A stretch of 64,000 nt of DNA from Syntrophaceae bacterium UBA2280 (lineage in GTDB: Bacteria; Desulfobacterota; Syntrophia; Syntrophales; Smithellaceae). Every line of letters begins with the position of its first letter. Position 1 is the first letter of the stretch. Under the pieces are notes generated by a model. That model had not been told where the DNA came from. It did no database searches and saw nothing but the letters and a program-made list of their open reading frames with translations. Position numbers and translations under genes: made by a program. Location: contig DDWS01000002.1 in assembly GCA_002347685.1 (NCBI GenBank), positions 20,830 through 84,829 of the forward strand, given 5' to 3'. This document shows, in pieces, positions 34,217 to 43,979 of this stretch.

Positions 34217-34282
34217 AAAAAACTTCCTGGCCCTTTCTTACGGGGTTCATCCTTCACCTGGATGGTGCAACAACCGGCCTTG
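34217..34282 (+). pseudogene. 66-bp remnant of a second pyruvate kinase copy
   Basis: This stretch nearly repeats 36657-36722 near the 3' end of the intact pyk, with a few substitutions and a small indel. Sequence on both sides differs. It is a short duplication scar. Confidence 0.8.
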
Positions 34283-34357
34283 ACGACATTGAACAAGACG
34301 GTTTTTTTAGGGTGATGCGCCGTGGGGTGATCACTGGTTTTTCGGAAAGGATCATGG

Positions 34358-35371
34358 ATGAATATCATCACCTTTGAAATTGAGGAGTGGGAGCGCCAGG
34401 CTTTTGAAAGCCTGAAAGGGAAACACCGGATTGAATTTGTGGCAGCCCCTTTGACAACGGAAAACGCAGGAGTTTACACCGATGCGGAGGTGGTATGCCC
34501 TTTTATATACTCCGATTTGTCGGCCGACGTTCTTCAACATTTTAGCCGATTGAGGCTCATCGCGACCCGCTCCACCGGTTTCGATCATATCGACCTTCGG
34601 TATTGCAAAGAAAAAGACATAACCGTCTGCAATGTTCCGGTCTATGGGGACAACACCGTGGCCGAGCACGTCTTTGCGCTGCTCCTGGCCATCAGCCACA
34701 ATATGATTGCCGCAGTCGACCGCACGCGCCGGGGGGATTTTTCCCTAAAAGGGCTGCAGGGGTTTGATCTTTTGGGCAAGACCCTCGGGGTGATCGGTGT
34801 TGGGAGCATCGGTCGCTGTGTCATTGAAATCGCCAAAGGATTTCGAATGGAGGTTTTGGCTTCGGATATGCGACCGGACGAAAAAGCGGCTATCCGCCTG
34901 GGTTTTCGCTATGTGGAGATGGATGAACTACTGGCTTCCTCCGACATCATCACCCTGCATGTGCCTTCCAATGAGCATACCCGGAATCTGATATCACACG
35001 ATGAATTTGCCCGCATGAAAGAGGGTGTGGTCTTGATCAACACCGCCCGTGGCGATGTATTGGACATCAAGGCCCTGGCCAGGGCCATCGGCGAGGGAAA
35101 GGTGGCGGCTGCGGGATTGGACGTCCTGCCGGAAGAGGGAGGCATTCAGGAAGAGGCCGAATTGCTGCGCTCGGTGTACGATAAAAAACATGATCTGGAG
35201 ACGATGCTGCTGACTCACATCCTGCTGCATCTGCGCAATGTGATCATCACCCCGCACAGCGCATTCAATACACGGGAGGCAGTGGATCGTATCCTGAGCA
35301 CTACGGTGGGCAACATCGCAGCCTTCAGCAGAGGCGAGCCCGAAAACGTGTTACCCGGAAAGCAAAGGTAG
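34358..35371 (+). CDS. D-isomer-specific 2-hydroxyacid dehydrogenase
   Basis: A 337-residue NAD-dependent dehydrogenase of the D-lactate/phosphoglycerate dehydrogenase family. The Rossmann motif G-V-I-G-V-G-S-I-G-R lies at about residues 145-154. Catalytic Arg is in I-N-T-A-R-G-D, Glu in D-V-L-P-E-E-G-G and His in T-P-H-S-A-F. By context (next to pyruvate kinase and a fermentation set) it is likely a D-lactate dehydrogenase that reoxidises NADH. A C-terminal fragment of a second, very similar copy is at 51975-52283. The ribosome site is GAAAGGAT. It begins the carbohydrate-fermentation cluster. Confidence 0.9.
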   Translation: MNIITFEIEEWERQAFESLKGKHRIEFVAAPLTTENAGVYTDAEVVCPFIYSDLSADVLQHFSRLRLIATRSTGFDHIDLRYCKEKDITVCNVPVYGDNTVAEHVFALLLAISHNMIAAVDRTRRGDFSLKGLQGFDLLGKTLGVIGVGSIGRCVIEIAKGFRMEVLASDMRPDEKAAIRLGFRYVEMDELLASSDIITLHVPSNEHTRNLISHDEFARMKEGVVLINTARGDVLDIKALARAIGEGKVAAAGLDVLPEEGGIQEEAELLRSVYDKKHDLETMLLTHILLHLRNVIITPHSAFNTREAVDRILSTTVGNIAAFSRGEPENVLPGKQR

Positions 35372-35411
35372 CGAAGGATGCCGAGCGGTTGTATGAAAAG
35401 GAGCAAAGGTT

Positions 35412-36839
35412 ATGAGACTGCCAACCCATAAAACCAAAATCGTCTGCACCATCGGCCCTGCGTCGAGCTCGGAGGCCGTCCTGGAACGGCTGATGCTGCT
35501 GGGCATGAATGTGGCGCGGCTCAACTTCGCCCACGGGACCCTGGACGGCCACAGGCAGATCATTCGGCGCATCCGTGCAGTGGCGGAAAAACTCCAGCGC
35601 CATTGCATGATCATGGCGGACCTTCCCGGCCCCAAGATACGAATCGGCAAACTCCTGAAGGAGCCGCTCTTGCTGGAAACGGGGGATGATGTCGTTTTGA
35701 CCGTCAAAGACCTTGCGGGCACAGCCGACCAAATCCCGGTCGAATACAAGCAACTGCCTGAAAGCGTAACCCCTGGAAATCTGATTTTCCTCAATGACGG
35801 CTTCATCCAGCTTCAAGTGGAGAAGGTGCTGGGCGAGGAGGTTTTCTGCCGGACAGTCATCGGTGGCCCGCTTCTTTCCCACAAAGGGTTGAGCATCCCC
35901 GGGGTGAGAATCGTCGCAGACGCCGTTTCGGAAAGGGACCTGGAGTTCGTCGCCTTTGCCTTGCAAGAGGAAGTGGAGGCCTTCGGTGTTTCTTTTGCTG
36001 AAACAGGAGAGGACATCCTGAAAGTGAAAAGGTTTGCTAAAGAAAAAGGGCAATCCGCGTATGTGGTTGCCAAGATCGAACGGGCTGAAGCTATTGAGAA
36101 TTTCGACGGAATTCTTTCCGCAGCGGACGCGATCATGATTGCCCGGGGGGACCTCGGGGTTCAAATTCCCCTTGAGGACGTGCCGGTCGTTCAGAAAAGA
36201 CTGATCCACCAGGCCAATCTTTTGGGCCGTCCCGTGATCACGGCAACCCAGATGCTGGTCTCCATGACTGAGAACATCCGGCCCACCCGCGCCGAAGTGT
36301 CCGACGTGGCCAATGCCGTTCTGGACGGCACGGACGCAGTGATGCTCTCCGAAGAGACGGCCATCGGGCGGTATCCCGTGGAAGCGGTTGAAATGATAGG
36401 TAAGATTGCCCTATCCGCCGAGCGGGAGCGAAAAGCCATCCGGGCATTGGCCGATTTGCCGGCCCACTTCCGGAGCCGAGCGGGTTCCGGCAACGCCGCT
36501 GTCGAGGATGTGTTCACGCTGAATGCCGTCGAATCGGCCGATGCACTGCAGGCGCGCTACATCCTGACCCGCACCCAGGGCCGGGCCGCCCCGTGCCTGA
36601 TTTCCAGATTCAGACCTGATTGCTGGATACTGTCACACGGCGGTGATGAAAAAACGAAAAACTTCCTGGCCCTTTCTTATGGGGTTCATCCTGTTCATCT
36701 GCATGGTGCAACAACCGGCCTTGTCCGGTGGCTGGTTACGGCCGGCATGGCAAAAAGGGGTGAAAGCGTGATCTGGGTTGAGGATGAATCGCCTGATGAC
36801 GGTCCGGAAGCCTTGTCGATAAAAATCATCAGAGCCTGA
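35412..36839 (+). CDS. pyk: Pyruvate kinase
   Basis: A 475-residue enzyme converting phosphoenolpyruvate and ADP to pyruvate and ATP. Landmarks: T-K-I-V-C-T-I-G-P-A-S-S, the substrate-site M-I-A-R-G-D-L-G-V-Q-I-P and A-T-Q-M-L-V-S-M near residue 280, all near canonical. The C-terminal domain is present. It starts 40 bp after the dehydrogenase with an AAAGGAGC site, and a second 66-bp partial copy of its 3' end lies at 34217. Next to the hydroxyacid dehydrogenase it supports a PEP to pyruvate to lactate route. Confidence 0.95.
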   Translation: MRLPTHKTKIVCTIGPASSSEAVLERLMLLGMNVARLNFAHGTLDGHRQIIRRIRAVAEKLQRHCMIMADLPGPKIRIGKLLKEPLLLETGDDVVLTVKDLAGTADQIPVEYKQLPESVTPGNLIFLNDGFIQLQVEKVLGEEVFCRTVIGGPLLSHKGLSIPGVRIVADAVSERDLEFVAFALQEEVEAFGVSFAETGEDILKVKRFAKEKGQSAYVVAKIERAEAIENFDGILSAADAIMIARGDLGVQIPLEDVPVVQKRLIHQANLLGRPVITATQMLVSMTENIRPTRAEVSDVANAVLDGTDAVMLSEETAIGRYPVEAVEMIGKIALSAERERKAIRALADLPAHFRSRAGSGNAAVEDVFTLNAVESADALQARYILTRTQGRAAPCLISRFRPDCWILSHGGDEKTKNFLALSYGVHPVHLHGATTGLVRWLVTAGMAKRGESVIWVEDESPDDGPEALSIKIIRA

Positions 36840-36998
36840 ACAGGCATTGGCCATACAGATACGCAGTTCGGTCATGGCGGCCTGGATCATTTCGGGGCTT
36901 GCGATGGTCCAGGGTGGGGAGCAGCACCAGATGGTGCTTGTCAATAAAACCGAAGAGGCATGTGAAAAAGAACATTCTCTGAAAGAAGGAGATTTCCC

Positions 36999-39701
36999 AT
37001 GAGTCAATACAATTTAGAGCGCATTTTCAATCCGGGCCGGGTAGCGTTGGTGGGGGCCAGTGAAAAAAGCGGCAGCATCGGCAACGCGCTGATGAAAAAC
37101 CTCATCGATGGCGGATTTTCACAGACCTTGCTGCCCGTGAACCCGAAATACAAAACCCTGCATGGATTGGCCACGTACAAATCCATTCGCGATCTGGAAC
37201 CGGGGGTGGATCTGGCAATCATCGCCACGCCCATTCATACGGTCCCCGATATCGTGCAGGAATGCGTGGAACAAAAGGTGGCTGGCGCGATTGTGATCTC
37301 GGCTGGCGGCAAGGAAGTCGGTGAAGAAGGAAGACAAATCGAGGCGCGGATCCGCGCCACGGCCTATGATGGCGGGCTGCGTATCGTGGGTCCCAATTGT
37401 CTGGGCATCATCCGGCCCGGCGGGAACCTCAATGCCAGCTTCGCTTCCGAAATGCCCGATGCGGGAGATCTGGCCTTTGTCTCCCAGAGCGGGGCCATTT
37501 GCACGGCCATTCTGGATCTGGCGCTCAAGGAGCATATCGGGTTCAGTCATTTTGTCAGTATCGGCTCCATGCTGGATGTGGATTTCGGCGATCTCATCGA
37601 TTATCTCGGCAATGACCCTAAGACCAAAAGCATTCTACTGTATATTGAAAGCCTGACGAATTTCCGCAAGTTCATGAGCGCCGCCCGCTCGGTATCCCGA
37701 ATCAAACCTATTGTCGTCCTGAAGGCAGGCCGCAGCGAGGCTGGCGCCAAGGCCGCCGCTTCCCACACCGGGGCCATGGCCGGAGAGGATGCGGTGTATG
37801 ACGCCGCCTTCAAGCGCGCCGGCATCGTGCGCGTAAACACGATCCAGGAGCTTTTCGACTGCGCCGAGCTGATGGCCAAGCAGCCCCGACCCCGCGGCCC
37901 GCGTCTGGCCATCGTTACCAATGGCGGCGGCCCGGGCGTGATGGCCACGGACACCCTGGCGCGCAATGGCCTGGAGCCTGTACCCCTCGACCCTGAAACC
38001 CTGCAGAAGCTTGATGCCTTCCTGCCGCCCTTCTGGAGCCGCAGCAATCCCATCGACATCCTCGGAGATGCCTCCCCGGAACGTTTCCGGCAAACCCTGG
38101 AGGTCTGCTTCGACGCAAAAGATATGGATAGCGTTTGTGTGATTCTGGCGCCCCAAGCTCTCACAGCGCCCGTTGTGGTGGCTGAAACCCTGGTGGACAC
38201 AATGAAGGGCCGCCAATATCCCGTGTTTGCCTGCTGGATGGGCGGTAAAAGCATCGAAGGCGCCTTGACCATCCTCAATAAGGCGGGAATCCCGACTTAC
38301 GATACACCAGGAAGGGCGATCCAGGCCTTTTTGTACATGGTTGAATATGCCCGCAACATGGAAACCCTTCTGGAAATCCCCCCCAAACTGACCCGCGACA
38401 TCGCCGTAGATCCTGAAAAAGCCGGGCAACTGCTGGCCCGTGCGTCCGCAGATCAGTTCATGACCGAATCGGACGCCAGGAATGTTCTTTCGGCTTACGG
38501 TCTTCCCGTGATCCGGACGGAAACGGCCCGAACCGAAGACGACGCGAGCCGCCTGGGACGGGACATGGGATATCCCCTTGTCATGAAGCTTCTTTCCCCC
38601 GACATCTCCCATAAAACCGAGGCCGGCGGCGTCCGCCTGGACTTGCGTTCGGATGCGGATGTCCGGTCAGCCTATACCGGCATCTCAGAATCCGCGCGCC
38701 GGTACAAACCCGATGCGCGAATTGAGGGAGTCACCCTGCAGCCATTTTTCGCAAACCCGGATTACGAAATTCTGCTGGGCGCCAAACGGGATGTTCATTT
38801 CGGGCCCGTCATCCTTTTCGGAATGGGCGGCATCTTTACCGAAGTGCTCAAAGACCGCGCCTTGGGACTTCCCCCCATGAACCGTCTGCTGGCCCGGCGC
38901 ATGATGCAGCAGACCCGGGTCTGGACCCTGCTTCAAGGGTACCGAAACCGCCCCCCGGCGGATAAGGAACGCCTCGAAGAGATGATCATCCGGCTCTCCC
39001 AAATGCTGATCGATTTTCCGCAGATCGCCGAGTTGGACATGAACCCCGTTATGATCAAAGACGGAAAGTCTGTGGCCGTGGATGCCCGCATCCTGGTTTC
39101 GGAGCCTATACGCCCTTACCCGCTGCACCTGGTGATCAGCCCGTATCCGGCCGAGGAAGAAAGCTACCTGATCACCAAAGAAGGCACCCGGTTGCTTATC
39201 CGTCCGGTCCGGCCGGAGGATGCGCCTCTTTTCCAACGTTTTTTCAAGGTGTTGTCGCCGGAAACGATCTATTCCCGTCTTTTCAGACATGTCAAAGAAT
39301 TAAGCCCCCAAATGCTCGTCCGATTTACACAGATCGATTACGACAGGGAAATTGCTTTAGTGGCCTTGGACGAGGATTCCGGCAACGAGCGGATGCTGGG
39401 GGTGGCCCGGATCATAGGTGATCCGGACGGCAGGCACGGGGAGTTTGCTGTTGTGGTCGGCGATTCTTCACATGGAAAAGGAATCGGTTCGAACCTGCTT
39501 GGGAAATGTCTGGAGATCGCAGAAAAGCGAGGTTTTCAAAAAGTTTACGGCTTTGTTTTGCGTGATAACGAAAGCATGCTGGCTCTGGGGAAAAAACTCG
39601 GCTTTCAGGTGAAAGCACACTCTGATACCCAAGAATTAGAACTGGTCATCACATTGGCATCTCTTAAAGGGGGTCTTTCGCGTGCAAGTCAGCAACCATG
39701 A
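36999..39701 (+). CDS. ADP-forming acyl-CoA synthetase fused to GNAT acetyltransferase
   Basis: A 900-residue protein. The CoA-binding (SucD-like) domain occupies about residues 1-130. Next come the ligase domains, with the probable phospho-histidine His256 in S-H-T-G-A-M-A-G-E-D, then an ATP-grasp domain at about 485-705. A GNAT acetyltransferase follows at about 723-890. This is the PatZ-like architecture. Separate ADP-forming enzymes make ATP from acetyl-CoA in anaerobes, while Pat-type fusions acetylate lysines, often of acetyl-CoA synthetase. Which activity applies here is not decidable by eye; key His256 is intact. An AAGGAG site at the start is good. The next gene overlaps by 20 bp. 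Confidence 0.92.
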   Translation: MSQYNLERIFNPGRVALVGASEKSGSIGNALMKNLIDGGFSQTLLPVNPKYKTLHGLATYKSIRDLEPGVDLAIIATPIHTVPDIVQECVEQKVAGAIVISAGGKEVGEEGRQIEARIRATAYDGGLRIVGPNCLGIIRPGGNLNASFASEMPDAGDLAFVSQSGAICTAILDLALKEHIGFSHFVSIGSMLDVDFGDLIDYLGNDPKTKSILLYIESLTNFRKFMSAARSVSRIKPIVVLKAGRSEAGAKAAASHTGAMAGEDAVYDAAFKRAGIVRVNTIQELFDCAELMAKQPRPRGPRLAIVTNGGGPGVMATDTLARNGLEPVPLDPETLQKLDAFLPPFWSRSNPIDILGDASPERFRQTLEVCFDAKDMDSVCVILAPQALTAPVVVAETLVDTMKGRQYPVFACWMGGKSIEGALTILNKAGIPTYDTPGRAIQAFLYMVEYARNMETLLEIPPKLTRDIAVDPEKAGQLLARASADQFMTESDARNVLSAYGLPVIRTETARTEDDASRLGRDMGYPLVMKLLSPDISHKTEAGGVRLDLRSDADVRSAYTGISESARRYKPDARIEGVTLQPFFANPDYEILLGAKRDVHFGPVILFGMGGIFTEVLKDRALGLPPMNRLLARRMMQQTRVWTLLQGYRNRPPADKERLEEMIIRLSQMLIDFPQIAELDMNPVMIKDGKSVAVDARILVSEPIRPYPLHLVISPYPAEEESYLITKEGTRLLIRPVRPEDAPLFQRFFKVLSPETIYSRLFRHVKELSPQMLVRFTQIDYDREIALVALDEDSGNERMLGVARIIGDPDGRHGEFAVVVGDSSHGKGIGSNLLGKCLEIAEKRGFQKVYGFVLRDNESMLALGKKLGFQVKAHSDTQELELVITLASLKGGLSRASQQP

Positions 39702-41571
39702 ACTCAAAGCATTGATGCTGGATACCGCCACCGGCTTTTATCGCATGCAGCGCTACCGTGTCGGCGATTTTTTCGGCCCTGTGGACCTCGGCATTCATCT
39801 GGCCTTCAAGCATAACGCCTTGACCATCGGCGCCGGACTTTTGGCCGGCTCTGTTTTTCCCGGATCCAACCGGCTGATATTCGCGGGCATCTCTCCGTGC
39901 TGGCACGGTTTTTATGTCTCTTCCATGGGTGGAGCGGCCCTGGTTTTTGACAACCTCGGGATCAACATGCTCAGCCTGGTCGGCAAAGCTCCGCATCCTT
40001 CGCTTTTGTACATGAACCGTAACCACGGCGAAGAAATCGAGGTTGAACTAATTCAAGTCGTACCCGAACAGATCTGGGAATCCGGCCGCCAAGGGGTGTA
40101 TGCCGTAATGGAAGCCGCCATCCGGATGTTCGGTCCGAGGTATGAAAAGGATCCCCGGGTGCTGGCCGTGGGCCCGGCCGCCAGCTTTACCGATTTCGGC
40201 GCCATTGGGTCCGCACCGGTGAAAAAAGGGGAGCTGACCCATGTGGACACCTGGGCCGGCCGGGGAGGTTTCGGCAGCAAATTGTTTCAGCAGCACGGCC
40301 TTTTGGGCATCATCTACGGCGGAACGCATATCGACGATGATTTTCGCGATCGCTCCGTGGCGGACGAATGGTTTCAGGATAAATTCAACCAGAAGATGGC
40401 AGCCAAAGACATGGCGGTCACCACCAAGTACCGTTACGACCCGGAATTAAAAACAGGCGGTACCTTCGGGGTCAATTACGCCGCCATGGACGGCAATATC
40501 CTGGCGTTCAATTACCGCACCATCCACTGGAGCCAGGAAGCGCGACGGGATCTTCATGAACGCTTTATCCTGGATCATTACCTCAAGCAGTTCAACGAAG
40601 AGATCATCGAAACCAAACAGCAGCGGACGTGCGGAGAACCTTGCGCGGCGGTATGCAAAAAAATGAATGGCAAATATAAGAAAGACTATGAACCCTACCA
40701 GACCATGGGCCCCTTATGCGGTATCTTCGACCAGCGGGCCGCCGAACAACTTAACCACCAGGCCGACCGCCTGGGGTTCGATGCCATTTCCGTCGGCGGG
40801 ACCCTCGCTTGGCTCATGGATTGCCTGGAAGATGGCCTGATCACTCCCGCGGAGTTGGGTGTAAATCAAAAGCCCAGGTGGGAGATGGCGACGTTCGATG
40901 TGGTGGGCGATTCCATGCACAATGCCGAACTGGGCATGGCGCTTTTGAATCAGATGATTATGCCCGGCGGGAAAATAGTGCTGCAATTCGGCGTTCGTAA
41001 ATTTGCACGCCGGTTATCACGGGAAAAGGGCCGGCAGGTGCTGGATCGATTCGTATACAATGCCTTTGCCCGCCAGGGCTGGATGGTTCCCAATCAGTAC
41101 TGGACGCCCGGTGCTTTTGCGCCCATGGCCATCACGGGCAAATACTACATGCACTACGGCCGGGACTTCCTGCCGCCCCGTGAGCTGGGCAGAGAAAATG
41201 CCCGTCGCATGCTCAAGGAGCTGATGCTCGACAATCTAGGGTTTTGTCGTTTTCACCGCGCCTGGGCGGAAACACTGCTTCCAGACATCGTGGAGAACCT
41301 CTTCGGGGAAAAGGATGCGTTTCTGCGCTCGATCACCCTGACCGCAAGCCGCATCACCAGCCGGAATGCATCCGTATTCTGGGAGTCGGAACGCAACATG
41401 GACATGGTGTTTGAATTCTTGAAAAACAAAAAACAGATCGACGGGGTCAGCCACCCTGAACTGGACCACTGGGTCGAGTTTTTTACACGCGATAAGCATG
41501 CCGCCGCCTACGAGTTCTGGTATGAAATGCACAAAGGGATCCATGAAATGCTCCGGGAATATCCTGTGTGA
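39682..41571 (+). CDS. AOR-family tungsten oxidoreductase, GAPOR-like
   Basis: A 629-residue aldehyde ferredoxin oxidoreductase-family protein. It starts at GTG with AAGGGGGT at 8 bp and overlaps the previous gene by 20 bp. The pterin-binding region holds D-T-W-A-G-R-G-G-F-G-S-K. The 4Fe-4S ligands are probably Cys in C-G-E-P-C-A-A-V-C plus a later C in P-L-C-G-I-F-D. The G-R-G-G-F-G-S and Q-Q-H-G-L-L-G-I-I-Y-G-G pattern differs from classic aldehyde oxidoreductases. Lying beside GAPDH, PfkB and aldolase, it may oxidise glyceraldehyde-3-phosphate with ferredoxin (GAPOR/GOR). That assignment is contextual. The enzyme would require tungsten and an electron acceptor. Confidence 0.85.
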   Translation: MQVSNHELKALMLDTATGFYRMQRYRVGDFFGPVDLGIHLAFKHNALTIGAGLLAGSVFPGSNRLIFAGISPCWHGFYVSSMGGAALVFDNLGINMLSLVGKAPHPSLLYMNRNHGEEIEVELIQVVPEQIWESGRQGVYAVMEAAIRMFGPRYEKDPRVLAVGPAASFTDFGAIGSAPVKKGELTHVDTWAGRGGFGSKLFQQHGLLGIIYGGTHIDDDFRDRSVADEWFQDKFNQKMAAKDMAVTTKYRYDPELKTGGTFGVNYAAMDGNILAFNYRTIHWSQEARRDLHERFILDHYLKQFNEEIIETKQQRTCGEPCAAVCKKMNGKYKKDYEPYQTMGPLCGIFDQRAAEQLNHQADRLGFDAISVGGTLAWLMDCLEDGLITPAELGVNQKPRWEMATFDVVGDSMHNAELGMALLNQMIMPGGKIVLQFGVRKFARRLSREKGRQVLDRFVYNAFARQGWMVPNQYWTPGAFAPMAITGKYYMHYGRDFLPPRELGRENARRMLKELMLDNLGFCRFHRAWAETLLPDIVENLFGEKDAFLRSITLTASRITSRNASVFWESERNMDMVFEFLKNKKQIDGVSHPELDHWVEFFTRDKHAAAYEFWYEMHKGIHEMLREYPV

Positions 41572-41816
41572 TGAGACATTTTTTGGAAACTTGCGATCAT
41601 TCTCCAGATAGGGGCTGTTCAAAGCCCCATCGGGAAATGGCTGTTCGGGACCGTTGTTCTTACCCCGGGCGATTGACTTTTGATCGTCCTTATGTCGAGT
41701 TCCATCTGGATCGCTGACGAACTTTTTAAATTAATGGGCGTTTATAGAATTCCGAAGAAAAAAGGGCACCGGATCTTCAGGGCAAACTTCACAAAAAAAT
41801 TAAAGGAGGAAAAGAC

Positions 41817-42854
41817 ATGAGCAGACAAGAAGTCATCCCGGTTGGAATCAATGGTTTCGGAAGAATCGGCCGGGCTGTTTTTAAGCAACTCCTGCAAAGG
41901 GAGGAATTCAGGGTGGTGGGGATCAACGATTTGAACAACATCGAAGATCTGGCCTACCTCCTCAAGTATGACTCCGTGCACGGCTGGTATTCCCGCAAGG
42001 TGTCTTGCGAGAAATCGACCATACAGGTAGACGGACTTTCCATCCCCTTTTCATCAGAGGCCGATCCGCAGAAAATCCCCTGGAAGAAAAGTGGAGCGGA
42101 AATTATCATCGAATGCAGCGGAGCCCTGCGAAGCCGCTCCAAGGCGGCCGGTCATCTGGAAGCCGGGGCAAAAAGGGTGATCATCTCCGCCCCCTCCGAC
42201 GATGCCGACGCCATGATCGTCCTGGGTGTCAACGAGGAAAGTTACCGGCCGGAAGCGCATCAGATCGTCTCCATGGCCTCCTGCACCACCAATTGTCTGG
42301 CTCCGGTGGCCAGGGTACTTCACGAATCCTTCGGTGTGGCGTACATCATGTTCACCACGATCCATGCCTACACCTCGAGCCAGTCGCTGATGGACACGCC
42401 GGCACGGCATCGCCGCCGCGGCCGGGCGGCAGCCCTGTCGATCATCCCCACCACCACAGGAGCGGCCAAGGCCACCGAAAAAGTGTTGCCCCAACTGAAA
42501 GGAAAAATGAGCGGCATGGCCATGCGGGTTCCCGTTCCCAACGGATCGGTAACCGACATGATAGTTTCGATAGAAAAAGACGTGACTGCCGAACAGATCA
42601 ACGAGACTCTGCGGGATGCATCGGAAAAATCCCGGCTTCAGGGCATCCTGCGGGTGACGGAAGAGGCCCTTGTTTCCCAGGACATCATCGGTGATCCGCA
42701 CTCATCCATCGTTGATGCCCAGAGCACCATGGTACAAAACAACCGGGTGGTAAAAATTCTTTCCTGGTACGATAACGAATGGGGCTACTCGGCCCGCCTC
42801 GTTGATTTTGCAAAGTTCATGACCGGAAAAGGATTGTCTGCGGGGAAGAAATGA
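41817..42854 (+). CDS. gap: Glyceraldehyde-3-phosphate dehydrogenase (type I)
   Basis: A 345-residue enzyme converting GAP to 1,3-bisphosphoglycerate with NAD. It starts with the Rossmann signature G-I-N-G-F-G-R-I-G-R. Catalytic Cys156 lies in S-C-T-T-N-C, and histidine in T-T-I-H-A-Y-T. The A-L-S-I-I-P-T-T-T-G-A-A-K-A block is complete. An AAAGGAGGAAAAG ribosome site precedes the ATG. It follows the AOR-family gene after 245 bp that contain only a small hairpin and no recognised gene. Having both GAPDH and a possible GAPOR side by side would allow NADH-linked and ferredoxin-linked oxidation. Confidence 0.97.
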   Translation: MSRQEVIPVGINGFGRIGRAVFKQLLQREEFRVVGINDLNNIEDLAYLLKYDSVHGWYSRKVSCEKSTIQVDGLSIPFSSEADPQKIPWKKSGAEIIIECSGALRSRSKAAGHLEAGAKRVIISAPSDDADAMIVLGVNEESYRPEAHQIVSMASCTTNCLAPVARVLHESFGVAYIMFTTIHAYTSSQSLMDTPARHRRRGRAAALSIIPTTTGAAKATEKVLPQLKGKMSGMAMRVPVPNGSVTDMIVSIEKDVTAEQINETLRDASEKSRLQGILRVTEEALVSQDIIGDPHSSIVDAQSTMVQNNRVVKILSWYDNEWGYSARLVDFAKFMTGKGLSAGKK

Positions 42855-42987
42855 ACAGCCTGCGGGGCCGGCCAGGAAAGCGAAAAAAAGTCTGGTGGTT
42901 CAGGATGAAAAGCGATCCATCCTGAAGACGTTCAACGCCGATACCCCCATTGCCTCCTGCTTCGGATCGCTGAAGGGAGGAAAACAG

Positions 42988-43953
42988 ATGAAAAGAATCA
43001 TAACTGTTGCATTGAACCCGGCCATCGACAAGAGCGCAAGTGTTGCGCATGTCGTGGCCGAGCACAAACTCTACTGCACACCGCCTCGTTTCGAGCCGGG
43101 TGGGGGCGGGGTAAATGTCTCCCGGGCCATAAAAAAACTGGGAGGAAATTCAAGACTCCTTTATCCTGCAGGGGGCCTGACGGGGAAGCGGCTTCAAGAG
43201 CTTCTGGACGAAGAAGGATTAAACCACCGGTCGTTTCCCATCGATGGCATGATAAGGGAGAGCCTGGTCATTCTGGAGGAATCCACCGGCCGGCAGTATC
43301 GTTTCGGGATGCCGGGACCAAAGCTCCGGAAAAAGGAATGGGTGCAATTTATTCAGGATCTGTCAGTAATGGAACCTCCACCGGATTATGTGGTGGCCAG
43401 CGGGAGCCTTCCTTGGGGCGTGCCTCCTGATTTTTATGCTCAGGTTGCGCGTGTCGGGAAGAAAAAGGGGACAAAGACGATCGTGGATGTTTCGGGTAAA
43501 GCCCTGAAGGAAGCACTTGAGGAAGGGGTGTTTTTGATCAAACCCAATGTGCGGGAATTCCGGGAACTGGTCGGCGAGGAGATCAAAGAGGAATCGCAGA
43601 TCAAGGCCGAGGCTCAAAAGATGGTCGATAGCGGCCGGTGCGAAGTGCTGGTGATCTCACTGGGCGCGGCAGGCGCCCTGGCGGTTTCGAAGGACTTTAC
43701 CGAACACATCGTGCCGCCTACCGTGCCGATCATCAGCAAGGTCGGCGCCGGGGACAGCATGGTGGCCGGTATCGTCTTGAGTCTTGCCCGGGGCAAGCCG
43801 CTCAGGGAATCCGTCCTGTTCGGCGTGGCGGCCGGCACGGCGGCCGTCATGACGCCGGGGACGGAATTGTGCCGGAGAGACGATGTCGAACGATTATATG
43901 AGGTCATGCTTTCAGATCGTAAATACCCTGACAAAGGTTTACATGCAGGGTGA
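42988..43953 (+). CDS. pfkB: PfkB-family 6-phosphofructokinase / 1-phosphofructokinase
   Basis: A protein of 321 residues from ATG 42988, which has TGAAGGGAGG upstream; earlier in-frame starts lack sites. It is a ribokinase-superfamily sugar kinase: G-G-G-G-V-N-V-S-R-A-I near residue 40 and the catalytic signature G-A-G-D-S-M-V-A-G near residue 255. By similarity to E. coli Pfk-2 and by its neighbours (aldolase, GAPDH) it should make fructose-1,6-bisphosphate. A truncated second copy exists at 33681. It is followed after 26 bp by the aldolase gene. Confidence 0.92.
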   Translation: MKRIITVALNPAIDKSASVAHVVAEHKLYCTPPRFEPGGGGVNVSRAIKKLGGNSRLLYPAGGLTGKRLQELLDEEGLNHRSFPIDGMIRESLVILEESTGRQYRFGMPGPKLRKKEWVQFIQDLSVMEPPPDYVVASGSLPWGVPPDFYAQVARVGKKKGTKTIVDVSGKALKEALEEGVFLIKPNVREFRELVGEEIKEESQIKAEAQKMVDSGRCEVLVISLGAAGALAVSKDFTEHIVPPTVPIISKVGAGDSMVAGIVLSLARGKPLRESVLFGVAAGTAAVMTPGTELCRRDDVERLYEVMLSDRKYPDKGLHAG

Positions 43954-43979
43954 TGATTTCCAGCCGCGAAGGAGAATAG

